Source: a virus. Taken from it: 29,354 nt of DNA. The stretch lies in IMG/VR virus record IMGVR_UViG_3300025322_000122, positions 1 through 29,354 of that record; one strand, written 5' to 3'. Of this stretch, positions 15,649-22,099 are shown piece after piece (positions within the stretch are counted from its first letter, which is position 1; every line of letters begins with the position of its first letter). Position numbers and translations under genes: made by a program. The notes below the pieces were generated by a model, which saw nothing but the letters and a program-made list of their open reading frames with translations, did no database searches and was not told where the DNA came from.

Positions 15649-15717
15649 TACAGGCGCAGTGCGCCAATATAACGATTTGAGGTTATTTCATGTCGCGGCG
15701 GTTGTCTATCTCTTTTT

Positions 15718-15891
15718 TCAACCGCCATCCAAAGGGCAGCTCTCCATCTCATTGAGCAACGCGGCAACCGCTTCCGCTTGTGCCCGCGTGAAGCTAACGC
15801 CATGCACATCCGCAACGCCTGAAACATGCCAGTCGCTGCACCCCGTGTCACCGCAATTACAGCGCAACGCTTGATACTGGATTTTTTTCAT
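15718..15891 (-). CDS. Small Cys-rich phage protein
   Basis: 57 residues from ATG 15891 (MKKIQYQALRCNCGDTGCSD). Three cysteines lie in the CNCGDTGC cluster at residues 11-18, followed by WHVSGVADVHGVSFTRAQAEAVAALLN, a pattern I associate with small phage proteins of unknown function. It starts three bases after the stop of the XRE-type gene. The cysteines may bind zinc, but a fourth good ligand is not obvious except His22. The gene is missed by length-limited ORF calls, yet its codon pattern and spacing support it. Confidence 0.65.
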   Translation of the reverse strand: MKKIQYQALRCNCGDTGCSDWHVSGVADVHGVSFTRAQAEAVAALLNEMESCPLDGG

Positions 15892-15894
15892 CGC

Positions 15895-16161
15895 TCATCG
15901 CCCCTTTCCATCGCCCCTGTCCATCGCCCTCAGTTCCTGCGCAAGCGCAATCAGCCAATCAGACCGGCGCTCGTAGCCGAGCACCGCGCCCACCGTAAAC
16001 AGCGTGTCGGCTGGTAACCACTGCCGGCCGGTCTCAGCCCGCGACAAATTGACCTCTGAAGTACAGCCGCAGGCATCCGCCACCTGGCGCAGCGTCAGAC
16101 CACGCCCTTGGCGCAGCCGCCGCATTGCGGCCCCCATCGCTTCAACTCCGGTTGCCACCAT
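15895..16161 (-). CDS. XRE-type helix-turn-helix regulator
   Basis: 88 residues from ATG 16161, preferred because an AAAGGAAG ribosome-binding site precedes it; an ATG at 16179 lacks one. The helix-turn-helix reads MRRLRQGRGLTLRQVADACGC at about residues 13-33 with recognition helix around TSEVNLSRAETGRQW, then a VGAVLGY helix, typical of Cro/CI-like domains. It likely represses a promoter nearby, perhaps the divergent pair at 16490-16560. Placement beside a small autonomous cassette makes it a possible cassette regulator, comparable in style to anti-CRISPR-associated regulators, but this is not shown. Confidence 0.75.
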   Translation of the reverse strand: MVATGVEAMGAAMRRLRQGRGLTLRQVADACGCTSEVNLSRAETGRQWLPADTLFTVGAVLGYERRSDWLIALAQELRAMDRGDGKGR

Positions 16162-16205
16162 TCTTCCTTTCAAATGCATACGAGCGGCCAGCTCAGCATA
16201 ATGGT

Positions 16206-16457
16206 TCAGTCCTCCAACAGCTCGCGCAGCGACCTCTTAGGAGCAGCAATTTTTGCGGCCACAGTTTTAATTGGCCGATCGCTAGGCTGTATCGGCGCGG
16301 CATGCTGATGCCCACAAGCTCGGTGTTTTTTCAGCGACATCTGATCTGGCTTCGCTTTCTTGTTACGCTGCTTCGTTGCTGGCTGGTCGCCAAACATTTT
16401 TTGATAGCGCCGTTCTGCAGCAGCCAAACGACGCCTAAACTTTTTTCCTGGTGCCAT
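16206..16457 (-). CDS. Small basic protein of unknown function
   Basis: 83 residues, strongly basic in the first half (MAPGKKFRRRLAAAERRYQKMFGDQ, then QRNKKAKPDQMSLKKHR) and ending in a short LRELLED helix. No known domain is seen. The gene is the first one behind a good minus-strand promoter (16490-16517), with a modest GGGA ribosome-binding site. It may bind nucleic acid. A plus-strand frame crosses the same bases but lacks a sensible start and composition. Confidence 0.55.
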   Translation of the reverse strand: MAPGKKFRRRLAAAERRYQKMFGDQPATKQRNKKAKPDQMSLKKHRACGHQHAAPIQPSDRPIKTVAAKIAAPKRSLRELLED

Positions 16458-16489
16458 TACGTCTATCCCGTGGCGTTAGCGATCCTCGG

Positions 16490-16517
16490 ATCATACCCCA
16501 CAAAAAACTTACGTCAA
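16490..16517 (-). promoter_or_regulatory. Minus-strand promoter (candidate late promoter)
   Basis: On the minus strand a TTGACG -35 element (16512-16517) is followed after 16 bases by a TATGAT -10 element (16490-16495). Transcription would begin near 16483 and run leftward through the small genes to the terminator at 15624 and the terminase operon. Confidence 0.75.
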
Positions 16518-16530
16518 ACGTATTTTGCGC

Positions 16531-16559
16531 TTGCGTCCGTCTGCGTGTTACGTTATATG
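16531..16559 (+). promoter_or_regulatory. Plus-strand promoter of the small cassette
   Basis: TTGCGT (16531-16536) and TATATG (16554-16559) are separated by 17 bases and point into the three-gene plus-strand cassette. It is back-to-back with the leftward promoter, 14 bases between their -35 elements, so one protein could control both. The match is only moderate. Confidence 0.5.
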
Positions 16560-16598
16560 TATGTGTATGGACAGCAGTAAACAACGGGAGAAGAGGTG

Positions 16599-16877
16599 AT
16601 GAGCAACCAACGGAGAAATCGGATGACGATTATTAATTTCTTCACTGATGAGAGTTTTGCAGCCGACGACGAAAACTTAGCGTGTACTGCAGAATTTAAG
16701 TCGACTGGCTACGGTGATAATGAAGTAGATTGCTGGAGCGTTCGTATCGCGGACAGCAATTCTCCGACAGAACATCCCGTCATAAACGAGAATACGACTG
16801 GGACGGGTGAGAAGCACTTCGATACGGAAGATGAGTTAATTGAGTGGATGTCACGTTTCGGATATCGGCCCGTTTAA
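16599..16877 (+). CDS. Small acidic protein, function unknown (moron cassette gene 1)
   Basis: 92 residues from ATG 16599; a second start at 16623 (MTIINFFTDES) also has a ribosome-binding site (GGAG 16612-16615). From 16623 I count about 18 Asp/Glu against 5 Lys/Arg in 84 residues, a strongly acidic protein, and its end is EDELIEWMSRFGYRPV. Acidic small proteins in phage accessory cassettes can be DNA mimics (anti-restriction or anti-CRISPR), but I see no family match, so this is only a possibility. The base composition is less GC-rich than the surrounding phage genes. Confidence 0.6.
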   Translation: MSNQRRNRMTIINFFTDESFAADDENLACTAEFKSTGYGDNEVDCWSVRIADSNSPTEHPVINENTTGTGEKHFDTEDELIEWMSRFGYRPV

Positions 16878-16961
16878 CCTAAGCGAAACCTAGGGCGGCT
16901 GCGGTCGCCCGATGGTCGCACCGATGTGGTGGTTGGTGCCTGATGAGCAACTGAGGAAGAG

Positions 16962-17201
16962 ATGATGGCATCAATGAGTGAAAAATTTACATTCAGACGG
17001 CCTCGTGGACACGAATACGACGTACTGGCGAAGACTCGCGGGTGGACCGCTGATTATCGCGCTTGGCGCGAATGCATCGATGACATGCAAGAAGCTCGCT
17101 TTGCCATGAGCGGGACTGCTTTGGAATGTGCCCTTGACGCAGCAGAGCTGAAATATGCGCTAGCTACAAACGGCCGCTGTCCTGTTTTCAGCATTGATTG
17201 A
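16962..17201 (+). CDS. Small protein of unknown function (moron cassette gene 2)
   Basis: 79 residues. An AGGAAGAG ribosome-binding site lies just upstream of the ATGATG start pair, so either 16962 or 16965 may be used. The sequence is mixed charged: KFTFRRPRGHEYDVLAKTRGW, then YRAWRECIDDMQEARFAMSG and an alpha-helical ALECALDAAELKYAL. No domain is recognised. It is the second gene of the self-contained plus-strand cassette. Confidence 0.6.
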   Translation: MMASMSEKFTFRRPRGHEYDVLAKTRGWTADYRAWRECIDDMQEARFAMSGTALECALDAAELKYALATNGRCPVFSID

Positions 17202-17234
17202 CGGCTCAAAGATCAGCGGCAACAGGGGAAAAAG

Positions 17235-17612
17235 ATGAGCATCGAATCACTGGACGAATTTACGTTAGCCTTTATCGAGGCAGCGTTGTGGAGCACAACA
17301 TGCGGCGGTGTACCGCTTGATCAGAATTACAGCGTTGAGGACATAGACCCTCGCTCTCTGGCAGCACTCGTGAAGGACTGCGCGGCGTTCCAGGCGCATC
17401 CTGCTTATCTGGCCATGCTTGAGGCTGATGAAGCCATCATGCCAATGATAGGCAACAGCAGTCGCGCACAGCTAGCCGGGTTCGATTTTTGGCTGACGCG
17501 TTGCAGGTATAGCGTAGGCTTTTGGGATGGTAAGTGGCACGAACCGCATGGTTCGGCCTTGGATAAGCTGGCGAAAAGTTTTCCCGCGCTCGGCGGCAAG
17601 CGAGACGGCTGA
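17235..17612 (+). CDS. Conserved phage protein (FDFWLTR/GFWDGK type, moron cassette gene 3)
   Basis: 125 residues: SIESLDEFTLAFIEAALWSTTC start, VPLDQNYSVEDIDPRSLAALVKDC in the middle, then FDFWLTRCRYSVGFWDGKW and a C-terminal LDKLAKSFPALGG. Proteins with an ALW...N/D-Y...DI.P..L...DC.....FWLTR...GFWD layout recur in many temperate phages with no assigned function. The ribosome-binding site CAGGGGAAAAAG precedes ATG 17235. The gene ends just before a strong terminator. Confidence 0.75.
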   Translation: MSIESLDEFTLAFIEAALWSTTCGGVPLDQNYSVEDIDPRSLAALVKDCAAFQAHPAYLAMLEADEAIMPMIGNSSRAQLAGFDFWLTRCRYSVGFWDGKWHEPHGSALDKLAKSFPALGGKRDG

Positions 17613-17629
17613 CTGTGAAGCCATACCAG

Positions 17630-17668
17630 AAACCGCTGCGATTATTCCAGTCTTCGCAGCGGTTTTTT
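17630..17668 (+). terminator. Terminator of the plus-strand cassette
   Basis: AAACCGCTGCGA (17630-17641) pairs with TCGCAGCGGTTT (17654-17665), a perfect 12-bp stem with a 12-base loop, followed by TTT and CTTT. It ends the three-gene cassette and faces the end of the convergent early gene at 17702. Confidence 0.9.
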
Positions 17669-17701
17669 CTTTGCAACCTGTGGTAACCTGCTCTGAGTAA
17701 T

Positions 17702-18253
17702 TTACAACCACTTCCGCTTGCTGCGCGGAATTGACCGCTGCAGCGCCACTAACCGCGACGCCACCTTGACCAACCGATCCCGCCAGGCCACAGCCTTGTT
17801 TTTGTACGAGGGGGCGAGCATGATCCCGAGCTGAGCATCCGACAGCGCACGCTCATCGCGCGACTGCTGCAAGCAGAACTGAGCCAAAATGTTCAGCTCG
17901 GCCGCTGTCAGCCACCGTTTCACCTCTGCATGCCACCGCAACGGCTGAAACAGCCGGTCAGGTAGTGGGGCCATACCCAACCTCGTCCCCCGCACCCGAT
18001 CGCCGGCATAGTCCTGCGCCCTGGCGTTGCCGTTAAGGGCACCTTCCATGACGGCGTATTGTTCAAGCGCGTCGGCCTGGGCATCGTCCAGCATCTTGTC
18101 GAGCGGCGTGAGGTGGATGTCGCCTGCCTCGATCATTTCCAATCGCACGGCTCGCGGTGTCAGCGGCAGTGCGATACGACGCCGCCAGACCGGCGCCATC
18201 GGCGTTGCGAGATTGGTACGAATGCACGAATGCTGTTTACGCTGCTCTCTCAT
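17702..18253 (-). CDS. Last gene of leftward early operon, function unknown (positional Q analogue)
   Basis: 183 residues from ATG 18253, chosen because GGAAAGGG lies six bases upstream; a longer frame up to 18364 would translate the iteron repeats and is unlikely. The protein is basic at both ends (REQRKQH start, RSKRKWL end), with a helical middle (LDKMLDDAQADALEQYAVM) and a C-terminal HTH-like stretch (LTAAELNILAQFCLQQ; DAQLGIMLAPSYKNKAVAWRDRLVKVASRL). I do not recognise the family. It is the last early gene before the late promoter, where lambdoid phages carry the antiterminator Q, so a late-gene activator is a reasonable but unproven guess. Confidence 0.65.
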   Translation of the reverse strand: MREQRKQHSCIRTNLATPMAPVWRRRIALPLTPRAVRLEMIEAGDIHLTPLDKMLDDAQADALEQYAVMEGALNGNARAQDYAGDRVRGTRLGMAPLPDRLFQPLRWHAEVKRWLTAAELNILAQFCLQQSRDERALSDAQLGIMLAPSYKNKAVAWRDRLVKVASRLVALQRSIPRSKRKWL

Positions 18254-18269
18254 CGCCAACCCTTTCCAA

Positions 18270-18452
18270 GTGACCCAGTGACCCAGTGACCCAGTGACCC
18301 ACAGCGATCCCCCCCTCCCCGGACTCTCTATTCTCTTCTTCTTTTTTTTATGATTTAGGGTCACTAGGGGTCACTGGGTCACTGCCACACCTAAAACTGT
18401 TGCTCACCACCACATTTTGACAGTGACCTCCCCAGTGACCTCCCCAGTGACC
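18270..18452. repeat. Iteron cluster, candidate replication origin
   Basis: Ten copies of the core GTGACC/GGTCAC: four direct 8-bp units (GTGACCCA at 18270-18301), three inverted units (GGGTCACT at 18358, 18368 and 18376), and three direct units with 12-bp period (CAGTGACC at 18421, 18433 and 18445). A pyrimidine-rich stretch (about 18308-18349) lies between the first two groups. It sits next to the replication-protein gene, as iteron origins usually do. Confidence 0.72.
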
Positions 18453-18453
18453 C

Positions 18454-19650
18454 CTACACCTTTTTCCACCAATTCTTGCCGTTTGATCGCTGAGCCATGT
18501 GCCAGCCCGCTTTCTTCATGCATCGAGTGACCCTATCAATCACCCGCTGGTCGAGCTTATCGGCCTTGATCTCAAGGGCGCCCGCAGCAACGGCAGCGAT
18601 AGTCGTACGGTAGTCATCTATCCCTGGCAGCCTCTTATCCTTCGCTTCGCTTTCCAGCCAACTCGCGACCAAGTGCTCCCATTCGTCCACCGGCGTTCTC
18701 AGGGCTTGCTCCTGGCCTGCTGCTGCCCACAGATGACGCGGCAGACGAATACTTTCGTCAGCGTCTTCGCAAAGCGCCGCCTCCGCCCACAGCTGGTCAC
18801 GATCGCGAGTCAGCCTTACGATGTCGAATTGTTCGATTGCAACTGGCCAGAAACGGCGGTTTCCAGTTGTTGACAGCAGATAGTTGTCCTCGTTTGTGCT
18901 GCCAACAAATATGCACTGACGCTGAAAATGCGTTGTCTCTTCTTTGTATTTCAGCGTTGATGAATCGACGCGCCGCGATAGAAACTTTTTCAACGTCGTT
19001 ACATCGGCCCGGCGCATGCCATCCAGATCGGCACATTCCACGATCCATTTGCCGCGCAGCTGCTCGATAACCTCCCGAGGCTTTTCAGTCAGGGGAGCTT
19101 CGTCGGTAAACCACGCTTCGCCGGCCAGCACGAGAAACGCAGTGGATTTGTTCCGTCCCTCTGGGCTTTCCAGAACAACCATCTCATCGAATTTACAACC
19201 CGGCTGTCGCACGCGTCGCACCGCTGCCATCAGGCAAATACGCCCAACCGCCCGCACAAATTCGGTGTCTTTGGCGCCCCCATAGCTAATCAGCCACGTG
19301 TTGAGACGCTCGACGCCGTCCCATCGCAAGCTGACACTGGCGAGATAGTCACGCACCGGATGGAACCGCGCGCGTCGGGCCGCCGCTTTTATGATGCGCC
19401 TGAAATCGACGATTGCCAGTTTGAGATAGTATTCGCGCGCGATCAGCAGATAGAGCTCGTCAACGGCATCGTCATCAAGCCTCGGGCCATAGCCTTCGAG
19501 TCCCTCGATGCGATATTCCCCTCCGAACTCGTCGTATCGCAAAACAACACCTGCCCAGGCCAGTGCCTTGAGCAGATTGCCTTCGGATTTCAACAGCCGC
19601 CCTTCGCGGTCCCGCTCCAGCTCGTCATAGGGATGCTTGTTATCCAACAT
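18454..19650 (-). CDS. VapE-type replication helicase/ATPase
   Basis: 398 residues. The virulence-associated-E domain is shown by a FHPVRDYLASVSLRWDGVERLNTWL block at about residues 96-120, the P-loop ESPEGRNKST at 161-170 (lacking the usual second glycine), a Walker B-like WIVECADLD at 202-210 and KKFLSRRVDSSTLKYKEE, then FVGSTNEDNYL and NRRFWPV. These are the sensor-type motifs of the family, related to SF3 helicases. VapE proteins act as phage/PICI replication initiators or helicases and often recognise iterons; the adjacent iteron cluster supports this. The N-terminal DNA-binding domain before residue 90 is not a full primase, so priming may come from the host. Confidence 0.82.
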   Translation of the reverse strand: MLDNKHPYDELERDREGRLLKSEGNLLKALAWAGVVLRYDEFGGEYRIEGLEGYGPRLDDDAVDELYLLIAREYYLKLAIVDFRRIIKAAARRARFHPVRDYLASVSLRWDGVERLNTWLISYGGAKDTEFVRAVGRICLMAAVRRVRQPGCKFDEMVVLESPEGRNKSTAFLVLAGEAWFTDEAPLTEKPREVIEQLRGKWIVECADLDGMRRADVTTLKKFLSRRVDSSTLKYKEETTHFQRQCIFVGSTNEDNYLLSTTGNRRFWPVAIEQFDIVRLTRDRDQLWAEAALCEDADESIRLPRHLWAAAGQEQALRTPVDEWEHLVASWLESEAKDKRLPGIDDYRTTIAAVAAGALEIKADKLDQRVIDRVTRCMKKAGWHMAQRSNGKNWWKKV

Positions 19651-19921
19651 CCGCGCCGCTCTTTGGAGTGAGGCTCCACGTATCGCCTGGCCTGGTGCCG
19701 ATATCGAAGACGGTCGGAATGCCCAGCTCCTGCAACGCCATCAGCGCTTGCTTCGGCGTAATCAGGCCGTGTCGCAGGGATACCCCGATTGCAGCGATAT
19801 CGGCCTCAAGGAGCCGCGCGCGGATCAGTGCCGCACGCAACGAGGCAAGAAGCGCCTCACGAAGAGGATCGCCGGTCCTCGTATTCGCTGCTTGTGGCGG
19901 GCCGTCGCGCTCTTGCGCCAT
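19640..19921 (-). CDS. Small protein of unknown function between SSB and VapE genes
   Basis: 93 residues from ATG 19921; an upstream TTG/GTG is possible. It starts with a hydrophilic segment (AQERDGPPQAANTRTG), then a helical REALLASLRAALIRARLLEAD and IAAIGVSLRHGLITPKQALMAL. A GLITPKQALMALQELGI stretch could form a small helical domain, possibly helix-turn-helix. The end overlaps the VapE gene start by 11 bases. The function is unknown; an accessory to replication is a contextual guess. Confidence 0.6.
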   Translation of the reverse strand: MAQERDGPPQAANTRTGDPLREALLASLRAALIRARLLEADIAAIGVSLRHGLITPKQALMALQELGIPTVFDIGTRPGDTWSLTPKSGADVG

Positions 19922-19929
19922 GTGCACAC

Positions 19930-20340
19930 TCAAAATGGTATGGGATCATCGAACGGCAATGGCGCGTTTACATCCGCGTTAGTCTTGGTCTTGGCCGGCG
20001 CCTCGCCCTTCGGGGATCGAGGCTTCTTTGGGCGTTTCGCTCCGATCAATCCCAGCGGCTGGATCACCGACGCCACAACGCTCAAACCGCTCCGCGGGCC
20101 GTCTGGGGCGTCCCAGCTCCGGAGCTTGATCTTGCCCTCCACATAAACCTGAGTGGAGGCGGACAACTGCGGCACCAGCTCGCCGATGTGCCCCAGAAAC
20201 GCGGCGACCTGCACCCACTGCTGGTCTGGCTCTTCACCGACCACCACCGAAAAGCTGAGCCATTCGCGGCCCGACTTCGCCGTGCGGAGCTGGGCATCCC
20301 GGCCGACCGTGCCCGTAAACGCTGCCTCTATCCCCTTCAC
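19930..20340 (-). CDS. ssb: Single-stranded DNA-binding protein
   Basis: 136 residues starting at GTG 20340, which overlaps the TGA of the GcrA-like gene (GTGA), so the two are translationally coupled. An OB-fold is clear: GIEAAFTGTVGRDAQLRTAKSGREWLSFSVVV, then WVQVAAF, and VYVEGKIKLRSWDAPDG. The C-terminus ends in the acidic tip FDDPIPF, the docking tail to which partner proteins of SSB bind. The family is certain. It would coat single-stranded phage DNA during VapE-driven replication and could help the RecT/exonuclease pathway. Confidence 0.92.
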   Translation of the reverse strand: MKGIEAAFTGTVGRDAQLRTAKSGREWLSFSVVVGEEPDQQWVQVAAFLGHIGELVPQLSASTQVYVEGKIKLRSWDAPDGPRSGLSVVASVIQPLGLIGAKRPKKPRSPKGEAPAKTKTNADVNAPLPFDDPIPF

Positions 20341-20852
20341 CTCACACCCGCCTTCACGGCCAAGCGCTTCGGCGGGCGTATCGACACGTGCTGATGATGC
20401 GCGCAATAGGACTTCCCTGAGAGCCGCTGTGCACCGCAATAGAGATACGGCCCCCCATCATTTACCGGCCAGCGGCATTGATGACGGCCACGTTTTTCGA
20501 GCGTCACCAGCTGGCTGCCAGGAATGTCCGGCATAACGGCGGGCTCGGGCTTGGGGGCGGGCTCGAGCCCGCGCGGCGTGGCGACAACAGGCGCAGATGG
20601 GGACGGGGACGGCTTCCCCCGGCGTGGCAACGGAACCAGCCTCGGCGGCAGTGGTGGCGTTTCTGCCCTCACCCGCTGCCGTAGTAGGGGAAGCTTCATG
20701 ATCGGCTTGGGCAATTTGAGCCGATGCACCTTTCCTATGATAGCATTGCGTGAGTATCCCAGGCGTTCACCGACCATTGAGGCCGAGTACCCCTCCGCCC
20801 ATAACGTCTTCAGGCGCGCGATCTTTTGCGCAGGCCAGCTATCTGTCGTCAT
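20337..20852 (-). CDS. GcrA-like cell-cycle regulator
   Basis: 171 residues from ATG 20852, like the 173 residues of Caulobacter GcrA. The N-terminal helix-turn-helix has KIARLKTLWAEGYSASMVG (10-28) and RLGYSRNAIIGKVHRLKL (30-47), the core GcrA pattern. The C-terminal part has CRWPV (126-130), YLYCG (136-140) and GKSYCAHH (146-153), as in GcrA proteins. GcrA, with sigma70, activates genes at GANTC sites methylated by CcrM. A phage copy may tune its own early or late promoters to the host cell cycle, or redirect host transcription. The middle linker is Pro-rich. Confidence 0.85.
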   Translation of the reverse strand: MTTDSWPAQKIARLKTLWAEGYSASMVGERLGYSRNAIIGKVHRLKLPKPIMKLPLLRQRVRAETPPLPPRLVPLPRRGKPSPSPSAPVVATPRGLEPAPKPEPAVMPDIPGSQLVTLEKRGRHQCRWPVNDGGPYLYCGAQRLSGKSYCAHHQHVSIRPPKRLAVKAGVR

Positions 20853-21495
20853 TGACCCCATCCCGCCGCGACGTGGCAAATAGCCCAAACCGCCGCATTG
20901 CGCTGCCCACTGCATCAACGGATTCCCCCAGATACGCCGCGATCCGCGCCGCGCTCATGCCCTGCCGCGATAATGCAGCTATACGCCGTTGCCGTGTCAC
21001 GCCCCACCGGGCAGGCCGCCCGCTGGGAGTGCCCTTGATGCCATGCCGTCGGCAAACGCTTCTCACCCCTTCGTAACTGAGGCCCAACTTGTGCGCCATT
21101 TGCGCGATACTGAACCCTTCAGCACGCATAGCGTTTATGGCGCCTAAATACTTTCCCGCCCTGCCGCGCCTAGCAAATGCTGGCAATTCCGGCAGATAGC
21201 GCAAGCGACAATAATGCAACTGGTTGCCCGTGAGGCCTGTCTCTTGTTCTGTTTGGAGTCTCGTCATGCCGGCCAGCAGGCAGGTCCGGACACTGTCGAT
21301 CCTCTCGGCCGGCCAAATCGAACTTTCCCGCGGGCGGTTGCTGCGGTTACCGCTGCGCATGCATGCCCAACAGCGTGGCTCATATCGCCCTCCGTTAGGA
21401 TTCTGACATTTGCGCCAACGGAATTCAGATGGCGGTTTGACCCGGCCACATTCCGCGCAACGCCGGGCTGTGTTGTGGATGTCAGACATCACCAT
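20839..21495 (-). CDS. Zinc-ribbon plus triple helix-turn-helix protein
   Basis: 218 residues from ATG 21495 (GGAGG site upstream; the next Met at 21489 is an alternative). Cys13/Cys16 and Cys42/Cys45 form a zinc ribbon (RRCAECGRVK, PRCWACMRSG). Three helix-turn-helix-like segments follow at about 64-101 (ERIDSVRTCLLAGMTRL), 119-153 (AINAMRAEGFSIAQMA, then YEGVRSVCRRHGI) and 170-204 (RIAALSRQGMSAARIAAYLG). Each resembles the GcrA/homeodomain-like fold. It probably binds DNA; its start overlaps the upstream gene by 14 bases and its end overlaps the GcrA-like start. I do not know a named family with this order. Confidence 0.72.
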   Translation of the reverse strand: MVMSDIHNTARRCAECGRVKPPSEFRWRKCQNPNGGRYEPRCWACMRSGNRSNRPRESSIWPAERIDSVRTCLLAGMTRLQTEQETGLTGNQLHYCRLRYLPELPAFARRGRAGKYLGAINAMRAEGFSIAQMAHKLGLSYEGVRSVCRRHGIKGTPSGRPARWGVTRQRRIAALSRQGMSAARIAAYLGESVDAVGSAMRRFGLFATSRRDGVNDDR

Positions 21496-21733
21496 CTGTC
21501 TCACCCTCCACGCTTCCACGCGGCCGCCAGGCGCAACACCACCAATCTTCGCCAACGGGCGGGAAACAGCTTTGCACGACAGGAACTTGCGGATGCACCC
21601 CCGTAGACACGATACTCTGCGGTTGAGCCATGCCGACGCAAATCAGCATCGGAGGATTGGCGCGGCATACGCCGTCGTGCATCCTCATGTATTGTTCCGA
21701 AGCATACGCTCCGCATTCTTTACATTTTCGCAT
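21482..21733 (-). CDS. Small Cys-rich protein, function unknown
   Basis: 83 residues from ATG 21733; an AAGG ribosome-binding site precedes it within the stop region of the Cro-like gene. Cysteines lie in KCKECGAY at the N-terminus, then at HDGVCRANPP, with further Cys in the WWCCAW segment near residue 70. The first part (KCKECGAYASEQYMRMHDGVC) resembles a C2HC-type finger. It may bind zinc and act as regulator, but no family could be named. The gene is the second of the leftward early operon. Confidence 0.58.
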   Translation of the reverse strand: MRKCKECGAYASEQYMRMHDGVCRANPPMLICVGMAQPQSIVSTGVHPQVPVVQSCFPPVGEDWWCCAWRPRGSVEGETDGDV

Positions 21734-22025
21734 CTGTTCCAACCTTCTTAGCGTGGATCGCTAGGCGTCGTGCCCGGTGCCGGGCACGAAACTCCGCGGC
21801 CCGGAATCGGGTTGCCATAGTCATCTGGTCGAACGTCACCCGAACGCCGTGCACCCGTTCCAGGGCGACAACAAACTCCGGCCACCACCACGGCGGGATG
21901 AAATTGCGCCGGCGCCATTGAGCCACGGTTTTTTCAGTGATTTCGGCTACACGGAGATCTGCGGCGAGATCGTTGTCGGTCCGCCAGATGGCGCACAGCT
22001 CCGCGTGAGTTACGAATGCTTCCAT
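21720..22025 (-). CDS. Cro-like helix-turn-helix protein
   Basis: 101 residues from ATG 22025; a start at 22040 is possible. It has a short N-terminal stretch (EAFVTHAELCAIWRTDNDLAADLR), a helix-turn-helix-like EITEKTVAQWRRRNFIPPWWWPEFVVALERV (about residues 27-58) and a basic tail (FRARHRARRLAIHAKK). It is first in the leftward early operon and is divergent from the repressor across the operators, so it is the Cro counterpart. It should bind the same operators and lower repressor synthesis early in infection. Confidence 0.72.
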   Translation of the reverse strand: MEAFVTHAELCAIWRTDNDLAADLRVAEITEKTVAQWRRRNFIPPWWWPEFVVALERVHGVRVTFDQMTMATRFRAAEFRARHRARRLAIHAKKVGTDAKM

Positions 22026-22035
22026 GCCCGGAATG

Positions 22036-22098
22036 TGCACTCATAGTACCAATTGCGTCAATACCAATAGTATGCTAAATGCAGGTACTATAAGTTCC
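22036..22098. promoter_or_regulatory. Right operator cluster (three repressor sites)
   Basis: Three sites of the GGTACTATNAGTNCC type lie at 22036-22050 (inverse GGTACTATGAGTGCA), about 22060-22074 (weaker, CATACTATTGGTATT) and 22084-22098 (GGTACTATAAGTTCC). Their starts are 24 bases apart, as in lambda OR. They span the divergent region between the Cro-like gene and the repressor. A TGCTAAAT extended -10 element (22073-22080) may serve the repressor, giving a leader of only about 10 bases; the leftward promoter is less clear. Confidence 0.75.
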
Positions 22099-22099
22099 C

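Noticed and set aside
15648-15851. Minus-strand 67-aa frame
   Set aside because: The overlapping 57-aa frame (15718-15891) has a start three bases after the upstream stop and a plausible Cys motif; the 67-aa frame runs through the terminator region.
16125-16580. Plus-strand 151-aa frame
   Set aside because: It crosses the divergent promoters and is antisense to the XRE and basic-protein genes; hydrophobic translation looks accidental.
18254-18364. N-terminal extension of the 183-aa early gene through GSLGHWVT-type repeats
   Set aside because: These residues are translated iteron DNA; a good ribosome-binding site supports the start at 18253 instead.
18270-18452. CRISPR-like repeats
   Set aside because: Units are 8-12 bp with both orientations and no unique spacers of CRISPR length, so they are iterons.
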